Shown here: one piece after another, positions 53,818 to 62,912 of the stretch | Layout: the number at the start of each line of letters is the position of its first letter | How positions within the stretch are numbered: the first letter of the stretch is position 1 | Assembly: GCF_008274215.1 (NCBI RefSeq) | Contig: NZ_VTPS01000001.1 | Coordinates: 124,001 to 188,000 of the forward strand | Reading direction: 5' to 3' | Length of the DNA stretch: 64,000 nt | DNA from: Calorimonas adulescens | Lineage (GTDB): Bacteria > Bacillota > Thermoanaerobacteria > Thermoanaerobacterales > UBA4877 | Notes under the pieces: model-generated | What the model saw: only the letters and a program-made list of their open reading frames with translations | Told to the model about the DNA's origin: nothing | The model's database searches: none | Program-made: the position numbers and the translations under genes

Positions 53818-55136
53818 CAGTTTGACCTTAAGAATTCAAGCCATTGTTTTATTTTTGCTTCATATCCCTGCTCTGTTGGATTATAATATTTCTTATCCTC
53901 AAAACCTCTGGGCAGATACTGTTGTTTTACATAATGGTTTGGGAAATCATGAGCATATTTATACCCCACACCATGGCCTAATTTACCCGCACCATCATAG
54001 TGGGCGTCTTTGAGATGGGCAGGTACCTCTCCTCCTGCACTTCTCTTTACATCCTCAAGGGCCATATCAATACCAATAATAGTGGAATTGCTCTTTGGAG
54101 CACAGGCCACGTAAAGGGCTGCCTGGGCCAGTATAATCCTTCCTTCAGGCATCCCAATCCTTTCTACAGCCTGTGAAGCCGCAGTTGCTATTATAATAGC
54201 CCTCGGGTCTGCATTACCCACATCCTCCGATGCACATATCATTATTCTCCTGGCAATAAATTTTGGGTCTTCTCCTGCTTCTATCATCCTGGCCAACCAG
54301 TATAAGACTGCATCGGGGTCAGAACCTCTCATACTCTTAATAAAAGCAGATATTATATCATAATGGTTATCCCCATCCTTATCGTACTTTAATACCTTAT
54401 GCTGCGCAGAGTCTGCTATGGTGTTTACATCCAAATTTATTACGCCATTGCTATCGGGAGGCGTTGTGAGGTAAGCCAGTTCCAGTGCATTTAGTGCTAC
54501 TCTGGCATCACCATCTGCTATCTCACAGAGATATTTTATGGCAGCATCATCAATTTTAATTTTTGACCTGCCCAACCCTTTATTTTCATCCTTAATAGCC
54601 TTTAATATAATGGCTAAAATATCGTCCCTTGTGAGCTTTTTCAGTTCCACCACGAGAGAGCGCGAAATCAAGGCGCTGTTTACCTCAAAATAGGGATTTT
54701 CTGTGGTTGCGCCAATAAGTATTATTGTGCCATCCTCTACAGCAGGTAAAAGAGCATCCTGTTGAGCTTTATTAAAACGATGTATTTCATCAATAAAAAC
54801 AATGGTCTTTTTGTTATACATTCCCAGCCTATCACTGGCCTCCTGTATAACCCTCTTTATGTCAGCTACTCCAGATGTAACTGCATTTATCCTTTCAAAG
54901 TGCGATTTAGTTGTATTGGCTATTATATGGGCAAGACTCGTCTTACCCGTACCAGGAGGGCCATAAAGTATAAGGGATGTGAGCCTATCAGCCTCTATAG
55001 CTCTGCGCAGGACTTTCCCTTTTCCAAGTATATGTCCCTGCCCAACAAACTCATCAAGGGTGTCAGGCCGCATCCTCATAGCCAATGGCATCGTAGACCT
55101 TGAATTTTTCTGTCTTGAATACTCAAAGAGGTCCAT
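53814..55136 (-). CDS. rarA: Replication-associated recombination protein RarA (MgsA)
   Basis: 440-residue AAA+ ATPase acting at stalled forks. Walker A GPPGTGKTSLAHIIANTTKS, Walker B IDEIHRFNKAQQDALLPAVE, sensor TTENPYFEVNSAL, and the tetramerisation domain (YKYAHDFPNHYVKQQYLP). Its stop overlaps the -35 of iscR. Confidence 0.95.
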   Translation of the reverse strand: MDLFEYSRQKNSRSTMPLAMRMRPDTLDEFVGQGHILGKGKVLRRAIEADRLTSLILYGPPGTGKTSLAHIIANTTKSHFERINAVTSGVADIKRVIQEASDRLGMYNKKTIVFIDEIHRFNKAQQDALLPAVEDGTIILIGATTENPYFEVNSALISRSLVVELKKLTRDDILAIILKAIKDENKGLGRSKIKIDDAAIKYLCEIADGDARVALNALELAYLTTPPDSNGVINLDVNTIADSAQHKVLKYDKDGDNHYDIISAFIKSMRGSDPDAVLYWLARMIEAGEDPKFIARRIMICASEDVGNADPRAIIIATAASQAVERIGMPEGRIILAQAALYVACAPKSNSTIIGIDMALEDVKRSAGGEVPAHLKDAHYDGAGKLGHGVGYKYAHDFPNHYVKQQYLPRGFEDKKYYNPTEQGYEAKIKQWLEFLRSNC

Positions 55137-55151
55137 AAGAATATTCCCTCC

Positions 55152-56198
55152 CTAAATACCAACTAATTCTCGCGATATCTCCTGCACTGCCTTTAAAACT
55201 GTCTGTATATCCTCCCTTGTCACATCTTTGTGCGTGACAAACCTCATACCGTAGTCGGGTGACCCGTTAGCTTTAATTCCTCTGTCATACAACATGGAGG
55301 CGAACCTGTCACCATTTATACCAAGGCCTTCTATGCTAAAGACTATTATGTTAGTCTGCACAGTTTCCATATTTATGTCTATACCCTTTATATTGGCCAG
55401 GCCTTCAGCTAAAACTCTAGCATTTTCATGATCTTCTGCCAATCTGTCTACCATCTCCGTAAGTGCGACAATACCTGCCGCTGCAAGAAAACCAGATTGC
55501 CTCAGACCCCCTCCAAGCATTTTACGGTATTTCCTTGCCTTTTTTATAAAATCCTCTGAACCCACCAGTAGAGAGCCAACTGGTGCACAAAGCCCCTTAG
55601 AGAGACAAAACTGCACGCTATCCGCATACCTTGCAATCTCTTTTGCAGGCACGCCAAGGTATATGGCTGCATTAAATATCCTTGCACCATCCAGGTGTAC
55701 TGGTATATTGTGCCTGTGAGCCATTTCATATATATCCCTCATGTGTTCTACTGGTGTCACAGTGCCTCCTGCCCTATTGTGGGTATTTTCAAGGCATATC
55801 AGGGCAGTTTTAGGATAGTGAATGTTTTCAGGCCTTATGGCCTTTTCTATATCCTCCACCTGCATTATTCCGTTATGGCCTCTTACGGCCTTTACCTGTA
55901 CACCAGATAAAAATGCCGTACCTGCAACCTCATGGGTAAATATATGCGCCGTCTCTTCTAATATTATTTCATCGCCACGATTTGTATGTGAAAGAACGGC
56001 TGTCTGGTTACCCTGGGTACCGCTGGTAACAAAAAGTGCTGCTTCCTTACCCATTATCTCGGCAGCCATTTCCTCAAGTTTATTTACTGTAGGGTCTTCA
56101 CCATATACGTCATCGCCTACCTCTGCCCTGTACATAGCGTCCCTCATGGCTTGCGTTGGCTGTGTAACAGTATCGCTTCTGATGTCAATATACCTCAT
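55152..56198 (-). CDS. ltaE: Low-specificity L-threonine aldolase
   Basis: 348-residue PLP enzyme, fold type I, cleaving threonine and allo-threonine to glycine and acetaldehyde. Start YIDIRSDTVTQPTQAMRDAM, active-site PLP Lys in CLSKGLCAPVGSLL, and HLDGARIFNAA binding the cofactor ring. GGAGGAA precedes the ATG. 15 bp upstream of rarA. Confidence 0.93.
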   Translation of the reverse strand: MRYIDIRSDTVTQPTQAMRDAMYRAEVGDDVYGEDPTVNKLEEMAAEIMGKEAALFVTSGTQGNQTAVLSHTNRGDEIILEETAHIFTHEVAGTAFLSGVQVKAVRGHNGIMQVEDIEKAIRPENIHYPKTALICLENTHNRAGGTVTPVEHMRDIYEMAHRHNIPVHLDGARIFNAAIYLGVPAKEIARYADSVQFCLSKGLCAPVGSLLVGSEDFIKKARKYRKMLGGGLRQSGFLAAAGIVALTEMVDRLAEDHENARVLAEGLANIKGIDINMETVQTNIIVFSIEGLGINGDRFASMLYDRGIKANGSPDYGMRFVTHKDVTREDIQTVLKAVQEISRELVGI

Positions 56199-56233
56199 AT
56201 AAATTCCTCCTCACCTATTATTAAAAGTTAACA

Positions 56234-57244
56234 TCATTTAATTTTTATATCAAGCTCAGAAGGTACAATATTCACCCATGTCTTCCCTGGATTTAATGCT
56301 ATTTCACTGCCGTTTTCATCATAATACTTCGCCGGAGATGTCTCTCCAGTCCTCATCCACCTGCCCTTAATCTCCTTGCCCCCAGTTACTATTATTGCAC
56401 TGCCACTGCCAGTCATGGTAATTTCCAGCCTTCCTTCTTTATCAAGCACCCTGTGTTTATGAAACTCTACTATTATGTTATCAGCATAAAGCTGTTTGCC
56501 GCTTTCCCTGTCCACATGTTTTTTATCACCTATGTACCTCATATAGTGTCCGGTTTCTTCATCATAAATATACTTTGTATCAAAATCTTTATTGTATGGT
56601 ATGCCAATAGAGTATACCTCTCTGGTATTGCCGTTATCATTAAAATTAAAGTTATAGATATACCCATCAGACACAGGATTGAATTCTGTAAGCTTGTTTA
56701 GGGATATGTAAGTAGCATGAGGGTCTTTCCGTGTCTTATCTTTATAGAATGGCTTATCCATGTGCATTGCGTCAAAATCTCCCAGTTTTAGCCGCTTTAT
56801 ATCTGAGTATGCCTGCGCTGACCCACCCACATGGACAAATTCTGCTCCCCAGCTTTTAGCTATTGCTACAAAATAGGGCCTTGCACTTCTTACCGGTCCT
56901 ACAATCTCTGGATATGTATTGTTATATAGGGCAAGAAATCTGGTTATACCACCCTCAGCCAGTGCTTCATAAACAATGTCTGCGTCTATAAGACCTGACT
57001 GCGGCCTGGCCGCCGGCGTATTCTCAATAATTACAGCAAAAAGCCTATTTCCCGGTGGTGTAGTTGAAATCCCAGTTGTCTTTGATGGATATGTGTTTAA
57101 ATCCCCCTTGTCATCTGTAGCAGAGATTATATTATCAGACTGCTTATTTTCACTGTCAGGCTGCTTGACATCTGTCCCACTTTTACCACTACAACCAGCC
57201 GCTAACACAACAATCAGCATGAGAATAAGGAAAAATCTTTTCAT
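56234..57244 (-). CDS. DUF3048 lipoprotein (YerB family)
   Basis: 336 residues. Signal peptide with lipobox LAAGC at residues 15-19, linker rich in Ser, Asp and Lys, then DUF3048 domains: ENTPAARPQSGLIDADIVYEA, GPVRSARPYFVAIAKSWGAE and the C-terminal part with GSGSAIIVTGGKEIKGRW. Lipid-anchored outside the membrane. YerB is of unknown function; a link to cell-wall metabolism is only suspected. Confidence 0.88.
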   Translation of the reverse strand: MKRFFLILMLIVVLAAGCSGKSGTDVKQPDSENKQSDNIISATDDKGDLNTYPSKTTGISTTPPGNRLFAVIIENTPAARPQSGLIDADIVYEALAEGGITRFLALYNNTYPEIVGPVRSARPYFVAIAKSWGAEFVHVGGSAQAYSDIKRLKLGDFDAMHMDKPFYKDKTRKDPHATYISLNKLTEFNPVSDGYIYNFNFNDNGNTREVYSIGIPYNKDFDTKYIYDEETGHYMRYIGDKKHVDRESGKQLYADNIIVEFHKHRVLDKEGRLEITMTGSGSAIIVTGGKEIKGRWMRTGETSPAKYYDENGSEIALNPGKTWVNIVPSELDIKIK

Positions 57245-57281
57245 CTAAGACATCGTCCCCCGAATGTGGTTGTTTATTCTA

Positions 57282-57310
57282 ATTATCCCTTTACAAAATA
57301 TTGTTGTCAA
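57282..57310 (-). promoter_or_regulatory. SigA-type promoter of the yerB-like gene
   Basis: TTGACA (57305-57310), 17-nt spacer, GATAAT (57282-57287). The -35 directly follows the terminator of the upstream gene. Confidence 0.75.
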
Positions 57311-57311
57311 T

Positions 57312-57335
57312 AAAAAAATAGCGCTCTGCGCTATT
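57312..57335 (-). terminator. Intrinsic terminator after the RseC-like gene
   Basis: AATAGCGC/GCGCTATT stem with a 3-nt loop and T7 on the minus strand, beginning in the last codons. Confidence 0.88.
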
Positions 57336-57753
57336 TGACAACATGCTTTATAATTGGCTTAAACCTGCTGCCCTCTTTGAATCTCGGTTCAAAAAATCTG
57401 ATAACAACATATGAAATTATTGTAAATGTAAACCCAAAAACAGCACCTATTATCTCATTAGGTTTATCAAACCCAAGGTATGGCGAAATAAAATACCCAA
57501 CAAAAATTCCTACGAAGAATGCAACCAATGGTATACCATAGAGGATTAATGAGGCACTTAAAAAGCCATTATTCTCCATCTCAACCTCTACCTCATCTCC
57601 TTCTTTTGCACCAGCCTCATTGTAGACATCAAGAAAGAAGTCCTCACCCCTGCTCACAGGGCACGCATGGCAACTCCCGCACATTTCACTCCGTACAACC
57701 ACAATCTTTGCTATGTTACCATTAGTTTTGACTACCCGGGCCCTCTCAAGCAT
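57331..57753 (-). CDS. SoxR-reducing / RseC family protein
   Basis: 140 residues. Four Cys in SEMCGSCHACPVSRGEDFF near residues 24-34 could bind a metal or cluster, followed by a small beta domain (GDEVEVEMENNG) and two membrane helices. In other bacteria RsxC/RseC proteins link redox power to SoxR or sigma-E. GAGGTG fits ATG 57753. Overlaps the csoR stop, so possibly a copper- or redox-related accessory. Confidence 0.8.
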   Translation of the reverse strand: MLERARVVKTNGNIAKIVVVRSEMCGSCHACPVSRGEDFFLDVYNEAGAKEGDEVEVEMENNGFLSASLILYGIPLVAFFVGIFVGYFISPYLGFDKPNEIIGAVFGFTFTIISYVVIRFFEPRFKEGSRFKPIIKHVVK

Positions 57754-57763
57754 ATGCATCACC

Positions 57764-58063
57764 TCACTTCATAAATTTAAGGACAGTATCGACAAGCTCA
57801 TCCATCATTTCGTCCTGCTTATCCGTATTTAAAGCGTTTTTTACACAACCCATGGCATGACTTCTTAAAAGTATTGCTCCTACCTTCTCTAAAGCAGACT
57901 TTGCTGCTGCAACCTGTATCAGGACATCTACGCAGTACTTGTCGTCTTTAATCATATTCTGTATTCCTTTAATTTGTCCCTCTATCCTGCTAAGCCTTTT
58001 TAACAGGTCATCCTTTTTATCTTCATAAGAATAAGTGTTATGACAATGTTCCATCTCTTCCAT
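57764..58063 (-). CDS. csoR: CsoR-type copper-sensing repressor
   Basis: 99 residues, all-helical DUF156 family. Cys44, His69 and Cys73 give the C-x24-H-x3-C set of the Cu(I) site (KYCVDVLIQV, LLRSHAMGC). The His- and Cys-containing N-terminus (EHCHNT) may also bind metal. FrmR-like sensors share the fold, but lack His at this place. Start ATG after GGGGGGTGA. It has a palindromic operator. Confidence 0.88.
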   Translation of the reverse strand: MEEMEHCHNTYSYEDKKDDLLKRLSRIEGQIKGIQNMIKDDKYCVDVLIQVAAAKSALEKVGAILLRSHAMGCVKNALNTDKQDEMMDELVDTVLKFMK

Positions 58064-58080
58064 TTAAGTCACCCCCCATA

Positions 58081-58097
58081 ATACCCCTTACGGGTAT
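58081..58097 (-). promoter_or_regulatory. Predicted CsoR operator
   Basis: ATACCC-N5-GGGTAT inverted repeat (ATACCCCTTACGGGTAT on the plus strand). It lies at about +2 to +18 of the csoR promoter and agrees in type with the GC-rich palindromes bound by CsoR. Confidence 0.7.
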
Positions 58098-58105
58098 CTA
58101 TGATG

Positions 58106-58134
58106 ATTATATAATTTCTTAACATAAAAGTCAA
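58106..58134 (-). promoter_or_regulatory. SigA promoter of csoR-rseC
   Basis: TTGACT (58129-58134), 17-nt spacer, TATAAT (58106-58111). The -35 lies inside the T-run of the 6S RNA terminator. Confidence 0.85.
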
Positions 58135-58135
58135 T

Positions 58136-58328
58136 AAAAAAGCTCCCCACAGTGCCGCTCATTGAGTGGTTGTTGAACCTGCTCTCTCACAGGTGGGTGC
58201 CCTCCTGACTGCCGCACATTTCCACTCTAAGGAGGCCTATGTTTGCACAGCCAGAGACCGGGCTCCCTTTATATTGGTGTTGGCCCAATATCTCACTCAA
58301 CTCCCGCACACTGCAGGGTTACCTTTCA
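58136..58328 (-). ncRNA. ssrS: 6S RNA
   Basis: About 190 nt between aspS and csoR, the place of bsrA in Bacillus. CCCTGCAGTG at the 5' end pairs fully (allowing G-T) with CACTGTGGGG at the 3' end, forming the closing stem; the middle has long imperfect arms around an open bubble. GGGCACCCACC-type 3' sequences and the final T-run fit. 6S RNA sequesters SigA polymerase in stationary phase. A covariance search would confirm the class. Confidence 0.85.
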
Positions 58329-58334
58329 TTTATT

Positions 58335-58363
58335 ATGATAACACCTTTTTATTATAATTTCAA
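58335..58363 (-). promoter_or_regulatory. SigA-type promoter of 6S RNA
   Basis: TTGAAA (58358-58363), 17-nt spacer, TATCAT (58335-58340), giving a predicted start near 58328, ten bases before the closing stem. Confidence 0.65.
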
Positions 58364-58380
58364 GGGAAAAGGTTTCCTAC

Positions 58381-60162
58381 TTACAGGTCTAATTTTATAT
58401 GAAGTTCTTCCAGCTGCTTTGTATCCACTTCGGAAGGTGCTCCACTTAACAAACATGACGCATTCTGGGTTTTTGGGAATGCAATGACATCCTTTATGCT
58501 CTCACTTCCTGTAAGAAGCATAACCATACGGTCAAACCCATAGGCTATACCCCCATGAGGAGGCACACCATATTTGAAAGCCTCAAGGAAAAATCCAAAC
58601 CTGCTTTGAGCATCTTCATCTGAAAATCCCAGTATGTTAAACATTTTTTTCTGCATCTCTCTGGTATGTATTCTTATGCTTCCACCTCCAAGCTCAGTAC
58701 CGTTCAAAACCATATCATATGCTTTTGCCCTTACCTTACCTGGTTCGCTATCCAATAGAGGTATATCTTCATCTCTAGGGGATGTAAATGGATGATGTTT
58801 TGCAACATATCTATCCTCCTCTTCACTCCACTCCAATAATGGAAAATCTACTACCCAGAGTAGTTCATACTTATCCTTATCGATCATGTTTAATTTGTTA
58901 CCAAGTTCAAGCCTAACATGGCCCATTGCATCACACGTCTTTTCAAATTCACCCGCAGCAATTAATATAAGGTCACCTGGCTTTGCAGATGTAACCTTCA
59001 ATATGCCATCAAGCTCTTCATTGGTCAGGTATTTGGTGAGAGATGATTTAATCTCCCCATCATGGGTATACGTCACCCACAACAGGCCTTTGGCTCCATA
59101 AGTCTTTGCCACCTCGGACAAACTATCTATTTCTTTTCTCGCGAAAACTGAGCATCCTTTTGCATTAATGGCTTTTATACACCCTCCATTGGCCACTGCT
59201 TCTTTAAAAGCATTAAACGACGAATTCTTTAAGACATCAGACAGCTCCAAGAGTTCCATGCCAAACCTTAAATCTGGTTTATCGGAACCATATCTACTCA
59301 TAGCTTCATAATAGCTCATCCTTTTTAATGGAAGTTTTATTTCTATTCCCATTATCTCTTTAAATACAGTGGCAATAAGTTTCTCATTAATATTAAGCAC
59401 ATCATCCATATCGACAAAAGACATCTCTATATCAATTTGTGTAAACTCAGGTTGCCTATCAGCCCTAAGGTCTTCATCCCTAAAACACCGTACTATCTGG
59501 TAATATCTATCAAAACCTGATATCATAAGCAACTGCTTAAAAAGCTGCGGGGATTGTGGCAGAGCATAAAACTTGCCTGGCTGCACACGGCTTGGAACCA
59601 GATAGTCCCTTGCACCCTCAGGTGTGCTTTTGGTAAGCATAGGGGTTTCGATCTCTAAAAAGCCATTATCATACAGAAAGTCTCGAACAACCTTGGCTAT
59701 CCTGTGCCTTGTGATAATGTTCTTTTGCATTACAGGCCTCCTGAGGTCAAGATACCTGTATTTCAACCTGACATTATCTGCAGCTTTTGTGCTGTCATCC
59801 ACTAAGAACGGTGGTGTCTCTGACCTGCTCAATATCTTAAGTTCTTTAACCTTTACCTCTATCTTGCCTGTAGGTATCTTATCATTCACCGCTTCCGGTG
59901 CCCTTTCTACCACAGTACCTGATACAGCTATAACAAACTCGTTCCTCAATTCACCCGCTCTTGAAAAAAGATTTGAATCCCATTCCTCATTGAACACAAT
60001 CTGGACAATTCCAGTTCTATCTCTCAGGTCAATAAATATGAGACTTCCTAAGTCCCTTCTCCTGTTGACCCACCCCATCAGTGTTACTTCTCTCCCAGAA
60101 TCTTTTAAATCAAGTTCACCGCACATATCCGTCCTTTTCATCCCGCTCAGAAGCTCACTCAT
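58381..60162 (-). CDS. aspS: Aspartyl-tRNA synthetase
   Basis: 593 residues. OB-fold anticodon domain (VTLMGWVNRRRDLGSLIFID), class II motifs including SPQLFKQLLMISGFDRYYQI, the bacterial insertion (GAD) domain and motif 3 GIAYGFDRMVML. GGGGGAAGG precedes the ATG; the start overlaps hisS by 8 nt. Confidence 0.96.
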   Translation of the reverse strand: MSELLSGMKRTDMCGELDLKDSGREVTLMGWVNRRRDLGSLIFIDLRDRTGIVQIVFNEEWDSNLFSRAGELRNEFVIAVSGTVVERAPEAVNDKIPTGKIEVKVKELKILSRSETPPFLVDDSTKAADNVRLKYRYLDLRRPVMQKNIITRHRIAKVVRDFLYDNGFLEIETPMLTKSTPEGARDYLVPSRVQPGKFYALPQSPQLFKQLLMISGFDRYYQIVRCFRDEDLRADRQPEFTQIDIEMSFVDMDDVLNINEKLIATVFKEIMGIEIKLPLKRMSYYEAMSRYGSDKPDLRFGMELLELSDVLKNSSFNAFKEAVANGGCIKAINAKGCSVFARKEIDSLSEVAKTYGAKGLLWVTYTHDGEIKSSLTKYLTNEELDGILKVTSAKPGDLILIAAGEFEKTCDAMGHVRLELGNKLNMIDKDKYELLWVVDFPLLEWSEEEDRYVAKHHPFTSPRDEDIPLLDSEPGKVRAKAYDMVLNGTELGGGSIRIHTREMQKKMFNILGFSDEDAQSRFGFFLEAFKYGVPPHGGIAYGFDRMVMLLTGSESIKDVIAFPKTQNASCLLSGAPSEVDTKQLEELHIKLDL

Positions 60163-61429
60163 TATACCTTCCCCCTATTATTTCTTTGACTTTTATAAGT
60201 CCTTCATTGTCAATATTAATCTCTGTCGTAGTTCCATCTGACATATTTTTAATAACTGCTTTTCCGCTTTTTATTTCATCGTCACCTATTACTATTGCAT
60301 ACCTTGCATTAAGCTTACCGGCATATTTCATCTGCGCTTTAAGGCTTCTACCCATATAATCGGTTTCTGCTGCAATGCCAAGATTTCTTAAAAAATAAAG
60401 AATCTTGAGGGCTGTCTTTTTAACTTCATCGCCTACAGGCGCTACATAGACATCAAGAGGTTTAGGTTCGGGTATTTTAATGCCATAAGCATCCAACACA
60501 CTTAAAAGCCTTTCTATTCCAAGCCCAAATCCTATACCAGGTACATCAGGACCTCCACATTCCTTTACAAGTCCATCATACCTTCCACCTCCACACACCG
60601 TACCCTGTGAACCAATGTTTTCTGATATAATCTCAAACGCCGTTTTTGTATAATAATCCAGCCCCCTTACTATTCTCGGATCTATCTCATAACCAATACC
60701 AAGTATATCAAGATATTCTTTGAGCTTATTAAAGTGGGCTTTACAATCATCACACAGGTAATCCAGCATGATAGGCGCATTCTTCAGTCTGTCGCTGTCC
60801 ACCTTGCAGTCTAATACCCTCATAGGGTTTCTTTCATATCTGGACCTGCAATCAGTGCAAAGTTCTTGAAGCTTCGGTTTCAGATATTCCTTTAATGCCG
60901 CATTATATGTCCTCCTGCACTCAGGACATCCCACGCTGTTAATATGGAGTTTCAGATCATTTATGCCAAGCCTGCTGAAGAAATTTACAGCCAGTGATAT
61001 AACCTCTGCATCTATAGCAGGATCACTGCTGCCAAAAGATTCAATGCCAAACTGGTGAAACTCTCTCAATCTGCCTGATTGAGGCCTTTCATACCTGAAG
61101 GCAGGTATTATATAGTAAAATTTTGATGGTTGCTGCTCCGCATATATATTATTTTCTATAAATGCTCTTACCACAGGTGCTGTACCTTCAGGTTTTAATG
61201 TTATACTTCTGCCGCCTTTATCTATAAAGGTATACATCTCTTTTTCTACAATATCTGTTGTTTCCCCAACGCCTCTTTCAAAAAGTTCCGTGTGCTCAAA
61301 GGTTGGTGTCCGTATTTCCTTGTAATTAAAGTCTCTACATATTTCGATAAACTTCTCCTCTACAAACCTCCATCTGTACACGTCTCTGGGCAGTATATCC
61401 TTTGTGCCACGAGGAGCTTTGGTAAGCAC
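60155..61429 (-). CDS. hisS: Histidyl-tRNA synthetase
   Basis: 424 residues. Class II core with KAPRGTKDILPRDV, LKPEGTAPVVRAFIEN, QFGIESFGSSDP, and the His-specific RGLDYYTKTAFE; C-terminal anticodon domain. The ATG at 61450 lies before AGGAGGTG, which instead serves the GTG at 61429 (6-nt spacing). It forms an operon with aspS under one T-box. Confidence 0.96.
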   Translation of the reverse strand: MLTKAPRGTKDILPRDVYRWRFVEEKFIEICRDFNYKEIRTPTFEHTELFERGVGETTDIVEKEMYTFIDKGGRSITLKPEGTAPVVRAFIENNIYAEQQPSKFYYIIPAFRYERPQSGRLREFHQFGIESFGSSDPAIDAEVISLAVNFFSRLGINDLKLHINSVGCPECRRTYNAALKEYLKPKLQELCTDCRSRYERNPMRVLDCKVDSDRLKNAPIMLDYLCDDCKAHFNKLKEYLDILGIGYEIDPRIVRGLDYYTKTAFEIISENIGSQGTVCGGGRYDGLVKECGGPDVPGIGFGLGIERLLSVLDAYGIKIPEPKPLDVYVAPVGDEVKKTALKILYFLRNLGIAAETDYMGRSLKAQMKYAGKLNARYAIVIGDDEIKSGKAVIKNMSDGTTTEINIDNEGLIKVKEIIGGRYNE

Positions 61430-61450
61430 TACAAACACCTCCTGAATCAT

Positions 61451-61760
61451 ATATAAATACCCCCGTCCCTGACTATATGCCAGGGACGGGGGTTACCCGC
61501 GGTGCCACCCTGATTGGTTTTACCCATCTCAGTTAAAATAACGCAGACTATGCGTACAGACCTACTAAAAAATTTCAGTCTGTAAACTCCCAGGTGTCCT
61601 TCACAGGTTCCCTTTCCCTGAAAGGGCTCTCAGTCATGACCCTTTCTCCCTGTAGGAGGCAATCTGCTACTCTCCTGTTCATCATTTTTATCAATATGAA
61701 ATTTTAACGGCAACTTGATATATTTGACGTATAATAATTGCCTCTTATGTGGTGAGTTAC
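61451..61760 (-). promoter_or_regulatory. T-box riboswitch of hisS-aspS with GAC/CAC specifier
   Basis: T-box core GGGTGGCACCGCGG (61497-61510) and a 14-bp GC-rich terminator (61460-61492) with TATTTATAT. In stem I, the position before ACCTGGGAG reads GAC (61596-61598), an Asp codon; two bases further on is CAC (61594-61596), His. Both products of the operon could therefore be sensed, or Asp alone. Confidence 0.93.
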
Positions 61761-61765
61761 TATAT

Positions 61766-61794
61766 ATGATAATGGATAGGTTAAATAATGTCAA
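61766..61794 (-). promoter_or_regulatory. SigA promoter of the hisS-aspS operon
   Basis: TTGACA (61789-61794), 17-nt spacer, TATCAT (61766-61771), in the gap after the MBL gene. Confidence 0.75.
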
Positions 61795-61815
61795 TAAAAA
61801 AATCATCATTATCCA

Positions 61816-62439
61816 CTATTTCATAAATAGATTCAGTTTTTTTTCTTTGCCTATCGTCGTAGAGGGACCATGGCCTGGCCACACCTCCATCTGGTCTGGG
61901 AGTTTTTTAAATACCTCGTCAATTGTTCTTCTAAGGACATAAGGAGATCCTCCTGGAAAATCAGTCCTGCCTACAGAACCAGCAAATAAAGCGTCGCCAC
62001 ATATACACTTGTTGTCAATTATCAGTGAGATACTCCCGGGCGTATGCCCAGGGGTGTGCCTTACAGTAACCATCATATTACCAACACTGATTATGTCGCC
62101 ATCTTCAACCCATTTGTCACCTTTCATGGAGACACTCTGTCCTGATATCCATGGCGAAAGGTTCATCTCTGGATTTTCCAAGACCTCTTCCTCAAGTCTA
62201 TGAAGTATGACTTTATCCACACCAGTTTCTGTCCTAATATCATTAAGTGCCCCCCAGTGGTCATAATGGGCGTGAGTCAGTACAATGTATACAATGTTGC
62301 TGTCGGTCCTGCCTATCAGATCCAATATCTTTTCCGGCTCATCCCCAGGATCTACGACAATGGCATCTCTCGTCTCTTCATCTCCAATTATATAGCAGTT
62401 GGTCATACCAATGCCGACTGCTACTCTTTCAAAAATCAT
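61816..62439 (-). CDS. Metallo-beta-lactamase fold hydrolase (glyoxalase II-like)
   Basis: 207 residues. THAHYDHWGAL (HxHxDH), RHTPGHTPGSISL, CGDALFAGSVGRTDFPGG and VWPGHGPST supply the dinuclear zinc ligands. YqgX-like, often named hydroxyacylglutathione hydrolase, but this host is unlikely to have glutathione, so substrate is unknown. AGGAGG precedes the ATG. Follows dtd by 12 bp. Confidence 0.88.
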   Translation of the reverse strand: MIFERVAVGIGMTNCYIIGDEETRDAIVVDPGDEPEKILDLIGRTDSNIVYIVLTHAHYDHWGALNDIRTETGVDKVILHRLEEEVLENPEMNLSPWISGQSVSMKGDKWVEDGDIISVGNMMVTVRHTPGHTPGSISLIIDNKCICGDALFAGSVGRTDFPGGSPYVLRRTIDEVFKKLPDQMEVWPGHGPSTTIGKEKKLNLFMK

Positions 62440-62451
62440 AGCTACAGCCTC

Positions 62452-62901
62452 CTAAAACTGTTTTTCACTATCCATAAGTATGGTTACAGGCCCATCGTTC
62501 TCTATTTTAACAAGCATCATTGCCTGAAATATTCCATTTTCCACTTTTATACCGTATCCCATACACTTTTCTACAAAATACTCATACATTTCCCTTGCCT
62601 TATCTGCTCCTGCAGCTCTCATGTAATTGGGACGCCTACCTTTTTTGCAGTCACCATACAGGGTAAACTGTGAAACGATAAGTAGTTCTCCTCTTATATC
62701 GAGGAGGGACAGGTTCATCTTACCCTCACTGTCATCAAAAATCCTTAAATTCATTAGTTTGTCTGCAAGATAATCAGCATCATCTTTTGTATCATCAGCT
62801 TTTATACCAAGAAGTGCCACAATCCCCGAACCAATGCTGCCCACTATCCTGCCATCAACCTCAACACTACCTGACCTTACCCTTTGCACAACAAGTCTCA
62901 T
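62452..62901 (-). CDS. dtd: D-aminoacyl-tRNA deacylase
   Basis: 149 residues. [39 protein letters not shown] (one of the two signature motifs) and GPVTILMDS at the end. Removes D-amino acids (and glycine) from mischarged tRNA. The frame can begin at a TTG (62916), but GAGAGGTG chooses ATG 62901, just after the relA stop. The relA-dtd pair is conserved in Firmicutes. Confidence 0.95.
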   Translation of the reverse strand: MRLVVQRVRSGSVEVDGRIVGSIGSGIVALLGIKADDTKDDADYLADKLMNLRIFDDSEGKMNLSLLDIRGELLIVSQFTLYGDCKKGRRPNYMRAAGADKAREMYEYFVEKCMGYGIKVENGIFQAMMLVKIENDGPVTILMDSEKQF

Positions 62902-62912
62902 CGCCACACCTC

